Assembly: GCF_027812955.1 (NCBI RefSeq)
Contig: NZ_JAPYZV010000008.1
Span: 186,001-250,000 of the forward strand
Origin: Pedococcus sp. 5OH_020
GTDB taxonomy: Bacteria; Actinomycetota; Actinomycetes; Actinomycetales; Dermatophilaceae
DNA: 64,000 nucleotides
Direction: 5' to 3'
Below, piece by piece: positions 16,695 through 25,447 of the stretch (positions within the stretch are counted from its first letter, which is position 1; each line of letters opens with the position of its first letter). The notes beneath the pieces were generated by a model. The model was given only the letters and a program-made list of their open reading frames with translations. It ran no database searches and was not told where the DNA came from. The position numbers were made by a program, and so were the translations under genes.

Positions 16695-18026
16695 GTGTCG
16701 CCAACGAACGACGCCGACGGGTCCGCGTGGCGCCGCCTTGCCGACTGGGCTTGGCCCGGGCATCCCCGCACCTGGCGCGACCTGCCCCGGCGACTGCGAC
16801 CCACACTCTCCACGGTCTTCCGGCTGACGGCCGCCGCCGTCGTGGCCTACCTCGTGTCGCGCGCCCTGACCCAGGGCGCCGTGGACCTGACCGGGCCACT
16901 GACTGCGCTGCTCGTGGTGCAGGCCACCGCCTTCTCCACGATCAAGATGGGCGCAGTGCGGGTGGCAGCAGTGCTGGCCGGGATCCTTGTCGCCACCCTG
17001 CTCTCCACCTGGATCGGGTTGACGTGGTGGAGCCTGGGTGCGGCCATTGCGGCCTCGCTGCTCCTGGCGAAGGTGCTGCGGCTGGGCGAGCAGGCGCTGG
17101 AGACGCCGATCAGCGCCATGCTGATCCTTGCTGTCGGCAACCATGACGTGGCGGCCGAGACGAGGATCCTCAACACCTTGGTCGGCGCGGCGGTCGGCGT
17201 GGCGTTCAACCTTGTCTACCCGCCGGCCATGCCCACCGCCTCGGCCCGCCAGGCTGTGCTCCAGGTGGTCGAGGCGGCTGCGGCGCCCCTCGACGCCGCA
17301 GGTGACGCCCTCCTCGCCGGCCCGGTGACCCGCGAACAGGTCAGCTCGCTGATCGACAGGGCGCGGTCCGCCAACCGTCAGGTCGCTCGAGCCACGACCG
17401 CGGTCGCGCACCTCAAGGACAGCCGGCGGCTCAACCCTCGAGCACTGGGCACGGTGGATGTCGAGCCGGTGCTGGCCTCGGGGCTCGACGCCCTCGAACA
17501 CTGTCTGCTGGCCATCCGTGCCCTGTTCGCCGTCGTGCTGGCCGAGGTGCCCCAACAGGCTGGGGCCGACGACCCGTATGGCGCGGAGCTGCGGGGGGCG
17601 TTCGCGGTGGTGCTGCACGACACCGCTGACTGTCTGCGCGCCTTCGGCAGCCTGGTCATCGCTGAGGCGGAGGGACGCGAGCAGGAGACCGAGCTAGCGC
17701 TGGCCGAGAGCCTGGACATCCTGCGGGAGACCCAGGCCATCCTTACCGACCTGGTCCTCGTCAAAGCGCACGAGGACACGTCGTCGTGGCTGTTGCGAGG
17801 GTCCGTTCTCGCCGCCGTCCAACAGGTCCTGTCTCGGCTGAACCTGGAGGATCGAGCCCGTATCCACCGCCGCTGGAAGGAGGAGCAGCTGCGGCGCCGT
17901 GTGGTCCAGCTGCCCCGGATCGTCCAGGACGTGCTTCCCCATCCCGACCGGCCGTACCCCCGCGGTCTACAGCCGGAGCGCCTCTGGCGCCGTCGACGGG
18001 GCAGGGCCGGGGAGTCACGCCGCTGA
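16695..18026 (+). CDS. FUSC-family aromatic-acid exporter-like membrane protein
   Basis: A 443-aa protein. Residues about 30-180 hold five or six hydrophobic segments (VFRLTAAAVVAYLVSRAL, LTALLVVQATAFSTIKM, VAAVLAGILVATLLSTWIG). A long helical cytoplasmic part follows, rich in Ala/Leu/Arg, and ends in a basic tail. This matches the ArAE/FUSC arrangement of small-molecule efflux proteins. It lies directly before DAHP synthase, the first enzyme of aromatic biosynthesis, so export of an aromatic compound is a tempting but unproven idea. Confidence 0.8.
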   Translation: MSPTNDADGSAWRRLADWAWPGHPRTWRDLPRRLRPTLSTVFRLTAAAVVAYLVSRALTQGAVDLTGPLTALLVVQATAFSTIKMGAVRVAAVLAGILVATLLSTWIGLTWWSLGAAIAASLLLAKVLRLGEQALETPISAMLILAVGNHDVAAETRILNTLVGAAVGVAFNLVYPPAMPTASARQAVLQVVEAAAAPLDAAGDALLAGPVTREQVSSLIDRARSANRQVARATTAVAHLKDSRRLNPRALGTVDVEPVLASGLDALEHCLLAIRALFAVVLAEVPQQAGADDPYGAELRGAFAVVLHDTADCLRAFGSLVIAEAEGREQETELALAESLDILRETQAILTDLVLVKAHEDTSSWLLRGSVLAAVQQVLSRLNLEDRARIHRRWKEEQLRRRVVQLPRIVQDVLPHPDRPYPRGLQPERLWRRRRGRAGESRR

Positions 18027-18112
18027 ACCTGCCGTGGAGCCCACCCGGAAGCAGTCCCTGACGTCACATGACCGAGATCTGGGCTGTGCAGAGGGGGCTC
18101 GACGCCGGCGCC

Positions 18113-18118
18113 TATCCT
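18113..18118 (+). promoter_or_regulatory. -10 box TATCCT, leaderless arrangement
   Basis: TATCCT, six bases, then the GTG at 18125 of DAHP synthase. Confidence 0.55.
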
Positions 18119-18124
18119 TGACCG

Positions 18125-19474
18125 GTGAGCACCGCACACCGGGATCCCCTCGCCAGCCTGGCCGCCGGCGCCGACCTGCCGGCTGCCCAGCAGCCCGCAT
18201 GGCCGGACGCAGCGCGGCTTTCGAGCGCTGTCGCGGAGCTCGGGTCGTATCCTCCGCTGGTCTTCGCGGGTGAGTGCGACGTCCTGAAGTCCCGGATGGC
18301 TGCCGCCGCCAAGGGCGAGGCCTTCGTCCTCCAGGGCGGCGACTGTGCCGAGACCTTCGCCGCGGCCACCGCCGACAACATCCGCGACCGCGTCAAGACG
18401 ATCCTGCAGATGGCCGCCGTGCTGACCTACGGCGCCTCCGTCCCGGTCGTGAAGGTGGGGCGGATGGCGGGCCAGTACGCCAAGCCCCGCAGCAGTGGGG
18501 ACGAGACCCGCGAAGGCGTCACCCTGCCGGCCTACCGCGGTGACATGGTGAACGACTTCGACTTCACCCGGGCCTCCCGCACTCCGGACCCGCAGCGTCT
18601 GGTCAGGGCGTACCACGCCAGCTCGGCCACGCTGAACCTGGTGCGAGCGTTCACGCAGGGCGGTTTCGCAGACCTGCGGCACGTGCACGACTGGAACCGC
18701 GGCTTCGTGTCCAACGCGGCCAACAGCCGGTACGAGCGTCTGGCCAAGGACATCGACAAGGCGATGAAGTTCATGCACGCGTGCGGTGCGAACTTCGAAG
18801 CCATGCGGACCACCGAGTTCTTCTCCGCCCACGAGGCGCTGCTCCTGGACTACGAGCGTCCCCTGACGCGCGTGGACAGCCGGACCGGCGAGCTCTACGA
18901 CACCAGCGGTCATTTCATCTGGGTGGGCGAGCGGACGCGGGACATCGACGGGGCGCACATCGACTTCGTCTCCAAGGTGCTCAACCCCATCGGCATCAAG
19001 CTGTCCGCGAAGGCGGAGGTGGACGACGTCCTGCGGCTCATCGACAAGGTCGACCCCGACCGCGAGCCCGGCAGGCTCACCTTCATCACCCGGATGGGGG
19101 CCAAGACGGTGCGCGAGGCGCTGCCGACGCTGGTCGACAAGATCACCGCGTCCGGCGCCCAGGTGACGTGGATCTGCGACCCCATGCACGGCAACACCTT
19201 CGAGTCGGCCAGCGGCTACAAGACGCGGGACTTCGAGGACGTCGTGGAGGAGGTCCGCGGGTTCTTCGAGGTGCACCAGGGACTCGGGACGGTGCCAGGG
19301 GGCATCCACGTCGAGCTCACCGGCAACGACGTCACGGAGTGCATCGGCGGTGCCGAGAAGATCCTGGACGCCGACCTCACGAAGCGGTACGAGACGGTCT
19401 GCGACCCCCGTCTCAACCACCAGCAGAGTCTCGAGCTGGCCTTCCTGGTCGCCGAGATGCTCTCCCGGGACTGA
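18125..19474 (+). CDS. aroG: Class II 3-deoxy-7-phosphoheptulonate (DAHP) synthase
   Basis: A 449-aa class II (plant-type) DAHP synthase that condenses phosphoenolpyruvate with erythrose 4-phosphate, the entry step of the shikimate pathway. Visible class II signatures are FVLQGGDCAETF, VVKVGRMAGQYAKPRSS, WVGERTRDIDGAHIDF and WICDPMHGNTFES, with the metal ligands Cys, His, Glu and Asp expected within these blocks. Length is normal. The likely leaderless start places the promoter directly at the GTG. The neighbouring genes follow the M. tuberculosis aroG-Rv2177c-pknL order closely. Confidence 0.95.
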   Translation: MSTAHRDPLASLAAGADLPAAQQPAWPDAARLSSAVAELGSYPPLVFAGECDVLKSRMAAAAKGEAFVLQGGDCAETFAAATADNIRDRVKTILQMAAVLTYGASVPVVKVGRMAGQYAKPRSSGDETREGVTLPAYRGDMVNDFDFTRASRTPDPQRLVRAYHASSATLNLVRAFTQGGFADLRHVHDWNRGFVSNAANSRYERLAKDIDKAMKFMHACGANFEAMRTTEFFSAHEALLLDYERPLTRVDSRTGELYDTSGHFIWVGERTRDIDGAHIDFVSKVLNPIGIKLSAKAEVDDVLRLIDKVDPDREPGRLTFITRMGAKTVREALPTLVDKITASGAQVTWICDPMHGNTFESASGYKTRDFEDVVEEVRGFFEVHQGLGTVPGGIHVELTGNDVTECIGGAEKILDADLTKRYETVCDPRLNHQQSLELAFLVAEMLSRD

Positions 19475-19479
19475 GCCGG

Positions 19480-20547
19480 ATGCCGACCACGACGTCCGTC
19501 GATGTCGACCTGCTCTCCGACACCCTGACGAAGCCGACCCAGGAGATGCGCGCCGCCATGGCCGCGGCTCCAGTCGGCGACGACGTCTTCGGCGAGGACC
19601 CCACCGTCCGCGAGCTGGAGGCCCGGGTTGCTGCGCTGCTCGGGCACGAGGCTGCGCTCTTCACCCCCACCGGCTCGATGGCCAACCAGCTCGGTCTGCG
19701 CTTGCACGTCAAGCCCGGGGAAGAGCTCATCGCGGACTCGCTGGCGCACGTGCTGCGCGCCGAGCTCGGCGCGGCCGCCGTGCTGTCCGGCATCTCGTCG
19801 CGCTCGTGGGTCGCCCATCGAGGTCTCCTCGACGCCTCGCAGCCGCTGGGACTGATGACACCCTCCGGTGGCGCCTACCAGGTGAACACCCGCTTGGTCG
19901 TGGTGGAGAACACCCACAACTTCGGCGGTGGCACGGTCCAGCCACTCGAGGAGATGCGTGCCCTGTGGGAGGGCACCCGCGGCCGCGGAGTCTCCCTGCA
20001 CCTGGACGGCGCGCGCCTGTGGAACGCCCATGTCGCGACGGGCATCGCGCTGTCCGAGTACGGCAGGCTGTTCGACACGGTGAGCGTCTGCCTGTCCAAG
20101 GGCCTCGGCGCGCCGATCGGCTCGGTCCTGGCCGGGTCTGCCGACCACATGGCCGAGGCGAGGGTCTGGCGGAAGCGGTTCGGTGGCGGGATGCGGCAGG
20201 TCGGCATCCTCGCCGCGGCGGGGCTGCACGCCCTGGACCACCACGTGGAGCGGCTCGCGGAGGACCACGCGCGCGCTCACCGGTTCGCCGCGGCCGCCGC
20301 GCAGGCGGCGCCCGGCTCGGTAGATCCCGAGACGGTCCAGACCAATATCGTCATCCTGCACGTCGCTGTCGCCGGCTGGACGGCGGATGCCTTCGTCGCC
20401 GCAGCGGCGGACCACGGCATCCGGCTGTACCCCGTGAGTGGTACGGCCGTCAGGCTCGTCTGGCACCTGGACGTCGACGACACAGCGACCGACCGAGCCA
20501 TCGCCGCCCTGGCGCCGTTGTTGGAGAGCGGCCCGCCGAGCACGTGA
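19480..20547 (+). CDS. Low-specificity L-threonine aldolase (PLP-dependent)
   Basis: A 355-aa fold-type I PLP enzyme cleaving L-threonine/allo-threonine to glycine and acetaldehyde. Signatures are LLSDTLTKPT at the N-terminus, AAPVGDDVFGEDPTV, FTPTGSMANQLGL, LHLDGARLWNA (PLP-ring Asp) and SVCLSKGLGAPIGSVLAGS, whose Lys is the Schiff-base residue. The final block gives the substrate-carboxylate Arg (TAVRLVWHLDVDD). The ATG at 19480 is only 5 bp after the DAHP synthase stop, so the two are probably cotranscribed. Confidence 0.92.
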   Translation: MPTTTSVDVDLLSDTLTKPTQEMRAAMAAAPVGDDVFGEDPTVRELEARVAALLGHEAALFTPTGSMANQLGLRLHVKPGEELIADSLAHVLRAELGAAAVLSGISSRSWVAHRGLLDASQPLGLMTPSGGAYQVNTRLVVVENTHNFGGGTVQPLEEMRALWEGTRGRGVSLHLDGARLWNAHVATGIALSEYGRLFDTVSVCLSKGLGAPIGSVLAGSADHMAEARVWRKRFGGGMRQVGILAAAGLHALDHHVERLAEDHARAHRFAAAAAQAAPGSVDPETVQTNIVILHVAVAGWTADAFVAAAADHGIRLYPVSGTAVRLVWHLDVDDTATDRAIAALAPLLESGPPST

Positions 20548-20586
20548 CGCGGCTGCTGTGGAGGTCCGAGCCTGGAGCTTGGCGCC

Positions 20587-21501
20587 TCACACCTCGTGGT
20601 GCAGGAGCTCTGCCGGAGGGTCGTCCTGGGCGGTGCGCCCGGGTGACCGGCCGAGCACCTCCACCACGTACATGGCGGTGAGCACGAGGACCCCGCCGAG
20701 CACCATACGGCCGGTGAGCGACTCGCCACCGAAAAGGACGGCGAAGAACGCTGCGAACACCGGCTCCATCGTCATGACGATGGCGGCCCTCGTGGCGGAG
20801 AGCTGCGACTGCGCCCAGGTCTGGGCCCAGAGCGCCACCGCGCCCGCGACGAGAGCCATGTACAGGAGCGAGGCCCACTGTCGGCCCGTGGCGGGAAGCG
20901 TCACACCGCCGGGGAGCGCGCCCACCAGGGTGACAACGGTGATGACGAAGGCCTGGACCGTGGCGAGCCCGTTAGCAGCGGCGGCAGTCGAGTAGCGGCC
21001 GAGGCCGATGATGTGCAGGGCGTAGAGGGCGGCAGCCGCCAGGGTGAGGGCCTCCCCGAGGCCGACGGAGGCACCCTGCAGAGAGAGCACGGCCAGACCG
21101 GCCGTAGCGAGGCCGACCGCGACCCAGGTCGCACCGGGGACACGGTCGCGCAGCAGCAGCGCACCGAGCAGCGGTGTGAGGACGACGTAGGTGCCGGTGA
21201 CGAACCCGGACACCGACGCGTCGGTGTGCTCGAGCCCGATGGTCTGGAGCAGCTGGGCGAGCCCGTAGAGCACCCCGAGGATGAGCCCGATGACCAGCTC
21301 CCGCTGGTCCAGCGCCATGGTCTGACGACGGAAGAGCGGCGCCATCACCACGGCGGCGATCGCGAACCGCACCGCGAGGAAGTCGGCGGGGGGTACGTGG
21401 GCGACGAGGTCGCGGATCAGGAAGAAGGTCGAGCCCCAGACCGCCGTGACGGACACGAGAAGCAGGGTGGCGAGCCGCGAGGCCGCGATGGGAGGGCGCA
21501 C
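20587..21501 (-). CDS. EamA/DMT-family transporter
   Basis: A 304-aa membrane protein with ten hydrophobic segments arranged as two EamA repeats (first 'LLLVSVTAVWGSTFFLIRDL', second 'GEALTLAAAALYALHIIG'). This matches the usual 280-310 aa of drug/metabolite transporters. Substrate cannot be told from sequence. The start is a GTG at 21501, only 12 bp after the pknL stop, so it is likely the second gene of the pknL transcript. Confidence 0.88.
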   Translation of the reverse strand: MRPPIAASRLATLLLVSVTAVWGSTFFLIRDLVAHVPPADFLAVRFAIAAVVMAPLFRRQTMALDQRELVIGLILGVLYGLAQLLQTIGLEHTDASVSGFVTGTYVVLTPLLGALLLRDRVPGATWVAVGLATAGLAVLSLQGASVGLGEALTLAAAALYALHIIGLGRYSTAAAANGLATVQAFVITVVTLVGALPGGVTLPATGRQWASLLYMALVAGAVALWAQTWAQSQLSATRAAIVMTMEPVFAAFFAVLFGGESLTGRMVLGGVLVLTAMYVVEVLGRSPGRTAQDDPPAELLHHEV

Positions 21502-21513
21502 GGAGAGCTCGAG

Positions 21514-23490
21514 CTAGACGATGACCAAGGTGATGACGGTCCCCTTGGGCTGCTCGGTACCGCTCGCCGGGTCCTGGCTGCGCACGGTGCCGAAGATGCC
21601 GCCCATGAACCGCTTGATCGTGACCTTGAAGCCAGCGTCGGTCAGCAGCTTCGTGGCCTCCGCCTCCTGCTTGCCCTGCACGTCGGGGACCGCGACGAGA
21701 ACCGGGCCCTTCGACACCACGAGGGTGACCTTGTCGCCGCGGAACAGCGTGCCGCTGGCGGGGCTCTGCGAGACGACGCTTCCCTTAGGCACCGTGTCGC
21801 TGTTCTCCTGGCGCGTGGCGTCGACCGTCAGACCCTCCTGCGTCAGGGCGTCGACCGCCGCCGTGGCGGGCTTGCCCGTGAAGTCGGAGACCTGGATGGG
21901 CTTACGTCCCCGGCTGACGACGATGTCCACGGCCGCCCCGCGCCTGAGAAGGGTTCCCTGCCGCGGGCTCACGCTCACGATGAGCCCGGCATCGACCCGC
22001 TCGTCGTACGCCTGGGCCGTCTTGCCGAGAGCGAGCTTGACGCTCTGGAGGCGTGCCTGCGCCTCGGTGCGCGTCGATCCCACGAGGGCGGGCACCGCGT
22101 ACCGTTCTGGCCCCTTGGACACGGTCACGGAGACGTCCTGCCCACGTCGGACCTGTGTGCCGGCCCCTGGGTCGGTCCGGATCACCGTGCCCCTGGCGAT
22201 CGTCTCGTCGAACGAGTCCACCCTGTCGGCCCCCAGATGCGCCGCAGCCAGTGCCCGCTGGGCCTGCACGAAGGACTGCCCCGCAACGCTGGGCACGACC
22301 GTGGGAGAGCCGGGCCCGGACAGGAAGTACCAGGCCGCGCCGGCCGCGACCACGGCGAGGACGAGCGCGAGGAGCGCCCAGCGCCAGGGGCCCCCGTCCC
22401 TCGCCGCAGCCGGTGGGGCTGCAGCAGGCGCGCCGAAGACGGTCGCAGGCGCAGTCGGCGTCTGGTCGAACGGCAGCGCGACCGGTGGCAGCGGTCGCCC
22501 GGCGCGGCCGGCGTCAGCGCCGCCGCCCTGCCCTCGCGCCGTCTCGACGGGCAGGGCACTGGTGCGGTCCACGGCCACGGTGCTGGCACCACCGCCGGGC
22601 GCAGCCGGCCCGTCGGGCCGGCGGTCGAGCTCTGCGGGGCTGAGCATGCCGCGCGACTTGCGCACCTCGGCAAGCAGGTCCGATGCATCGGTGGGTCTCT
22701 GGTCGGGGTCGCGCGCGGTTGCCAGGGCCACGAGCGCGTCGAGCTCGGCGGGCACGGAGCTCACCCGGGACGACGGCGCGGGTACCGAGCCGTGGACGTG
22801 CTGGTACGCGATGTGGATGGCACTGTCGCCGGTGAAGGCCTTGCTGCCGGTCAGCATCTCGAAGAGGATCAGCCCCGCCGCGTAGACGTCGCTGCGGGCG
22901 TCGGCGACGCCGCGCTCGACCTGCTCGGGGGAGAGGTACGCCACGGTGCCAAGCAGGACCCCGGTCTGGGAGGTTGAGGTCTGCGCGGACACCGCCCGGG
23001 CGAGGCCGAAGTCGGCCACCTTCACCGTGCCGTCGTCCTCGCGCAGGATCACGTTCTCCGGCTTCACGTCCCGGTGGATGATCCCCGCCCGATGGGCCGC
23101 GCCCAGCGCCTGCAGTACTGGACTGATGATGTCGAGGGCTGCCCGCGGCGTCAGCGGACCCTCGGCCCGCATCACCTCCCGCAGGGTCTTGCCCGGCACG
23201 TACTCCATGGCCAGGAACATGTGCCCCTCGTCCTCGCCCTGGTCGAAGACCGCGACCACGTTGGGGTGCGACAGGCGCGCGGCCGAACGCGCCTCCCGAC
23301 GGAACCGGCTGACGAACGCCTCGTCCTGGGCCAGGTCGCTGCGCAGGACCTTCAGCGCGACGTCGCGGTCCAGGCGGGTGTCCAGCGCCAGGTACACCGA
23401 TGCCATCCCGCCGTCGGCGATGTGCGACTGGACGCGGTAACGCCCGTCGAGCATGCGGCCGAGGAGGGACTCGGTGACACCGGAAGACAC
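21514..23490 (-). CDS. pknL: PASTA-domain serine/threonine protein kinase
   Basis: A 658-aa Hanks-type kinase. The N-terminal kinase domain has the Gly-rich loop IADGGMASVY, K47 in VALKVL, D141 in HRDVKPEN and the DFG triad at 160-162, and the activation loop ends GTVAYLSPEQ. A Pro/Ala juxtamembrane segment, one transmembrane helix (WALLALVLAVVAAGAAWYFL) and four extracellular PASTA repeats follow, as in peptidoglycan-sensing Stk1 kinases. The gene order, with an Rv2175c-like protein nearby, matches M. tuberculosis PknL. I prefer the GTG at 23490, since TACACT lies six bases upstream; a TTG at 23496 is possible. Confidence 0.93.
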   Translation of the reverse strand: MSSGVTESLLGRMLDGRYRVQSHIADGGMASVYLALDTRLDRDVALKVLRSDLAQDEAFVSRFRREARSAARLSHPNVVAVFDQGEDEGHMFLAMEYVPGKTLREVMRAEGPLTPRAALDIISPVLQALGAAHRAGIIHRDVKPENVILREDDGTVKVADFGLARAVSAQTSTSQTGVLLGTVAYLSPEQVERGVADARSDVYAAGLILFEMLTGSKAFTGDSAIHIAYQHVHGSVPAPSSRVSSVPAELDALVALATARDPDQRPTDASDLLAEVRKSRGMLSPAELDRRPDGPAAPGGGASTVAVDRTSALPVETARGQGGGADAGRAGRPLPPVALPFDQTPTAPATVFGAPAAAPPAAARDGGPWRWALLALVLAVVAAGAAWYFLSGPGSPTVVPSVAGQSFVQAQRALAAAHLGADRVDSFDETIARGTVIRTDPGAGTQVRRGQDVSVTVSKGPERYAVPALVGSTRTEAQARLQSVKLALGKTAQAYDERVDAGLIVSVSPRQGTLLRRGAAVDIVVSRGRKPIQVSDFTGKPATAAVDALTQEGLTVDATRQENSDTVPKGSVVSQSPASGTLFRGDKVTLVVSKGPVLVAVPDVQGKQEAEATKLLTDAGFKVTIKRFMGGIFGTVRSQDPASGTEQPKGTVITLVIV

Positions 23491-23496
23491 CCGCAA

Positions 23497-23502
23497 AGTG
23501 TA
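23497..23502 (-). promoter_or_regulatory. -10 box TACACT, leaderless arrangement
   Basis: On the minus strand TACACT, six bases, then the GTG at 23490 of pknL. Confidence 0.5.
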
Positions 23503-23559
23503 GGAGGTCCGAAGGGCCGGTCCGTGCAGGCAGGTCCGGGGAGGGCTGGGAGCCCGACC

Positions 23560-24876
23560 TCACATGCGGCTGCGGTGCGACTTGACGGCCGCGACGTAGG
23601 CCTTCGTGTCGGCGTACATGCCCTGGTGCTGGACGGAGTAGAGGCCCTGGTAGTACCCGGCGATGGCCTGGTCCACCGTGGTCGCCGACCTGGTCAGCGA
23701 ACGCAGGATGACCACACCGGCAGTGATGTTGTCCTGGGTGCTCAGCAGGTTCAGCCGGCGCCCCGCCATGTCCGAGGCCCACCGCCCTGACGAGGGGATG
23801 ACCTGCATGACGCCGATCGCGTTCGCCACGGAGACCTGTCGCTGGTTCCAGCCCGACTCCTGCCAGGCCACGGCCAGGGCGAGCCTCGTGTCCACCCCGT
23901 GCCGGCGGGCGGTCGCGATGACCATCGCGCGGGTCTGGCTGCGGCTGGGGACCGACGAGCGCGCCAGGCGTGCTCGGTTGCGGTTCGCCGAGCTCACGAT
24001 CGCGCTGGAGTAGGTGCGGCCTGCGAAGGTGTTCGAGCTGCTTGCCGTGCTCGCCTTCCTGCCGGGCACGCGCAGCCGCTGCCCCAGGGTGAGGCGGTTC
24101 GCGTTCGCGAGGTGGTTCGCCTTGAGCAGGGCGGCGAGGGTGACGTGGTGACGGACCGCGATCCCGCTCAAGGTGTCACCGGAGCGCACGACGTACGCGG
24201 TGGAGGCCGCCGCGACGGCTGTCGTGCCTCGGACCCTCAACCGCTGCCCCGGGTGGATCACGCTGTGTGAGCTCAGCCGGTTCATGGACAGCAGCGAGCG
24301 CAGGGAGGTCCGCGTACGGGTCGCGATGCCGCTCAGCGTGTCGCCACCGCGCACTCGGTACGTCGTCGTGGTGGCTGTCGAAGGGCGGGCCGCGGGACGG
24401 CGGGCGCTCGCCGCGCCTGCTCCGGGGATCCGTACCTTCTGCCCCACCTGTATCACCGAGCGGGTCGAGAGCCGGTTCGCCTTGAGCAGCGCGGCCAGGG
24501 AGACACCCTTGCGAGCGGCGATGTGGCTGAGGGTGTCACCGGGCCGTACGACGTACGTGGCGCGCCTGATCGCGGCCGCGCGTGCCGCCGCCGCCGCTCT
24601 GGCCCTCGCGGCCTCGGCCCTTGCCTGGCGCGCCGACTTGGGCACGGACAGCCGCTGCCCGACGGCGAGGTGGTTACCGCCTGCCCTGAGCCGGTTGTGC
24701 GCTGCCAAGGTGCCCGCTGTGGTGCCCGTCCGCGCCGCGATGGCGGCCAGCGTGTCGCCATTGCGCACCGTGTACGAGGTCCAGCCGTGCGGCGCCGGCT
24801 TGGCCTTCTGGACCACGGCGGGCGGGGTCAGGGTCGAGACCGAAGGGAGCGCTGCAGGAGCGATCACAGGGGACAT
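23560..24876 (-). CDS. LysM-repeat lytic transglycosylase
   Basis: A 438-aa peptidoglycan enzyme. Four LysM modules with the core '(V/R)xGDTL(S/A)xIA' occupy about residues 30-80, 110-155, 170-215 and 225-275, and bind glycan chains. The C-terminal part is a lysozyme-like SLT domain with AVAWQESGWNQRQVS (catalytic Glu) and AIGVMQVIPSSGRWA. No standard signal peptide precedes the first LysM: the N-terminus MSPVIAPAALPSVSTL is only weakly hydrophobic, so the start or the export route is uncertain. It lies between pknL and a PknL-substrate-like gene, fitting cell-wall signalling. Confidence 0.87.
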   Translation of the reverse strand: MSPVIAPAALPSVSTLTPPAVVQKAKPAPHGWTSYTVRNGDTLAAIAARTGTTAGTLAAHNRLRAGGNHLAVGQRLSVPKSARQARAEAARARAAAAARAAAIRRATYVVRPGDTLSHIAARKGVSLAALLKANRLSTRSVIQVGQKVRIPGAGAASARRPAARPSTATTTTYRVRGGDTLSGIATRTRTSLRSLLSMNRLSSHSVIHPGQRLRVRGTTAVAAASTAYVVRSGDTLSGIAVRHHVTLAALLKANHLANANRLTLGQRLRVPGRKASTASSSNTFAGRTYSSAIVSSANRNRARLARSSVPSRSQTRAMVIATARRHGVDTRLALAVAWQESGWNQRQVSVANAIGVMQVIPSSGRWASDMAGRRLNLLSTQDNITAGVVILRSLTRSATTVDQAIAGYYQGLYSVQHQGMYADTKAYVAAVKSHRSRM

Positions 24877-24954
24877 CGGGGAGCTGCCTTTCGGGCGGTC
24901 CAGTGAGCGCGGTGTGCGGACAGCGGTACTGGAGGGAGGGGAGTGGCGACTGTG

Positions 24955-25010
24955 ACGTTTGTGAAACGTACACCACTAAGGGCGATTTATATTGACTTAC
25001 ATCAATGTAA
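24955..25010. promoter_or_regulatory. AT-rich divergent promoter region with three dyads
   Basis: Between the LysM gene (start 24876, minus) and the DNA-binding gene (start 25046, plus) lies an AT-rich island. It holds the palindromes ACGTTT-GTG-AAACGT (24955-24969) and TTACAT-CA-ATGTAA (24997-25010), plus overlapping ATTGA/TCAAT arms (24991-24995 and 25002-25006). A minus-strand -10 candidate TATAAA (24986-24991) and a plus-strand TTGACT (24992-24997) overlap the dyads. Confidence 0.5.
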
Positions 25011-25045
25011 TTTGCTTTGCGTACGGTGGCTGGCAGGCTGTCCCT

Positions 25046-25444
25046 GTGACTGACACGCCCACCGGACCTGAGCCGACCGCCGCAGCCGACACCCCACTGG
25101 AGACACTCGTCGGCTCCTGGCTGACCGTTCCCGACGCCGCGGAGCGGCTGGGGGTGCCATTGTCGGCTGTTCGGCGCCTCATCGAGGACCGTGAGCTTCT
25201 CGCCCTGCGCGTCGGGGAGCGCCGCGTCGTGTCCGTGCCGGAGCAGTTCCTCGACGAGGCGGTGTTCCGGCATCTGCGGGGCACGTTCACCGTGCTCTCC
25301 GACGGCGGCATGGACGACGAGGAGATCGTGCGCTGGCTGTTCACGCCGAACAGCACGTTGCGCACGGGCGGCACCCCGGTGGACGCGTTGGCGGCGGGCT
25401 TCAAGACGGAGGTGCGGCGCCGCGCCATGGAGCAGGCGTTCTAG
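25046..25444 (+). CDS. Rv2175c-like DNA-binding protein (likely PknL substrate)
   Basis: A 132-aa protein from the GTG at 25046. The middle segment SWLTVPDAAERLGVPLSAVR with RLIEDRELLALRVG is a winged helix-turn-helix of the Rv2175c/excisionase type. The C-terminal FLDEAVFRHLRGTFTVLSDG completes the Rv2175c domain. The family member in M. tuberculosis is phosphorylated by PknL at an N-terminal threonine; here the N-terminal arm (TDTPTGPEPTAAADT) offers several Thr. It is divergent from the LysM transglycosylase, and the dyads between them are candidate operators. Confidence 0.88.
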   Translation: MTDTPTGPEPTAAADTPLETLVGSWLTVPDAAERLGVPLSAVRRLIEDRELLALRVGERRVVSVPEQFLDEAVFRHLRGTFTVLSDGGMDDEEIVRWLFTPNSTLRTGGTPVDALAAGFKTEVRRRAMEQAF

Positions 25445-25447
25445 CTG

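Noticed and set aside
17378-19420. A 680-codon minus-strand frame across the FUSC and DAHP synthase genes
   Set aside because: It is an antisense shadow of two well-supported genes and has no recognisable domain.
24877-25045. c-di-AMP (ydaO) riboswitch upstream of the LysM hydrolase
   Set aside because: Such riboswitches precede some actinobacterial cell-wall hydrolases, but the leader is short and I see none of the conserved riboswitch core here.
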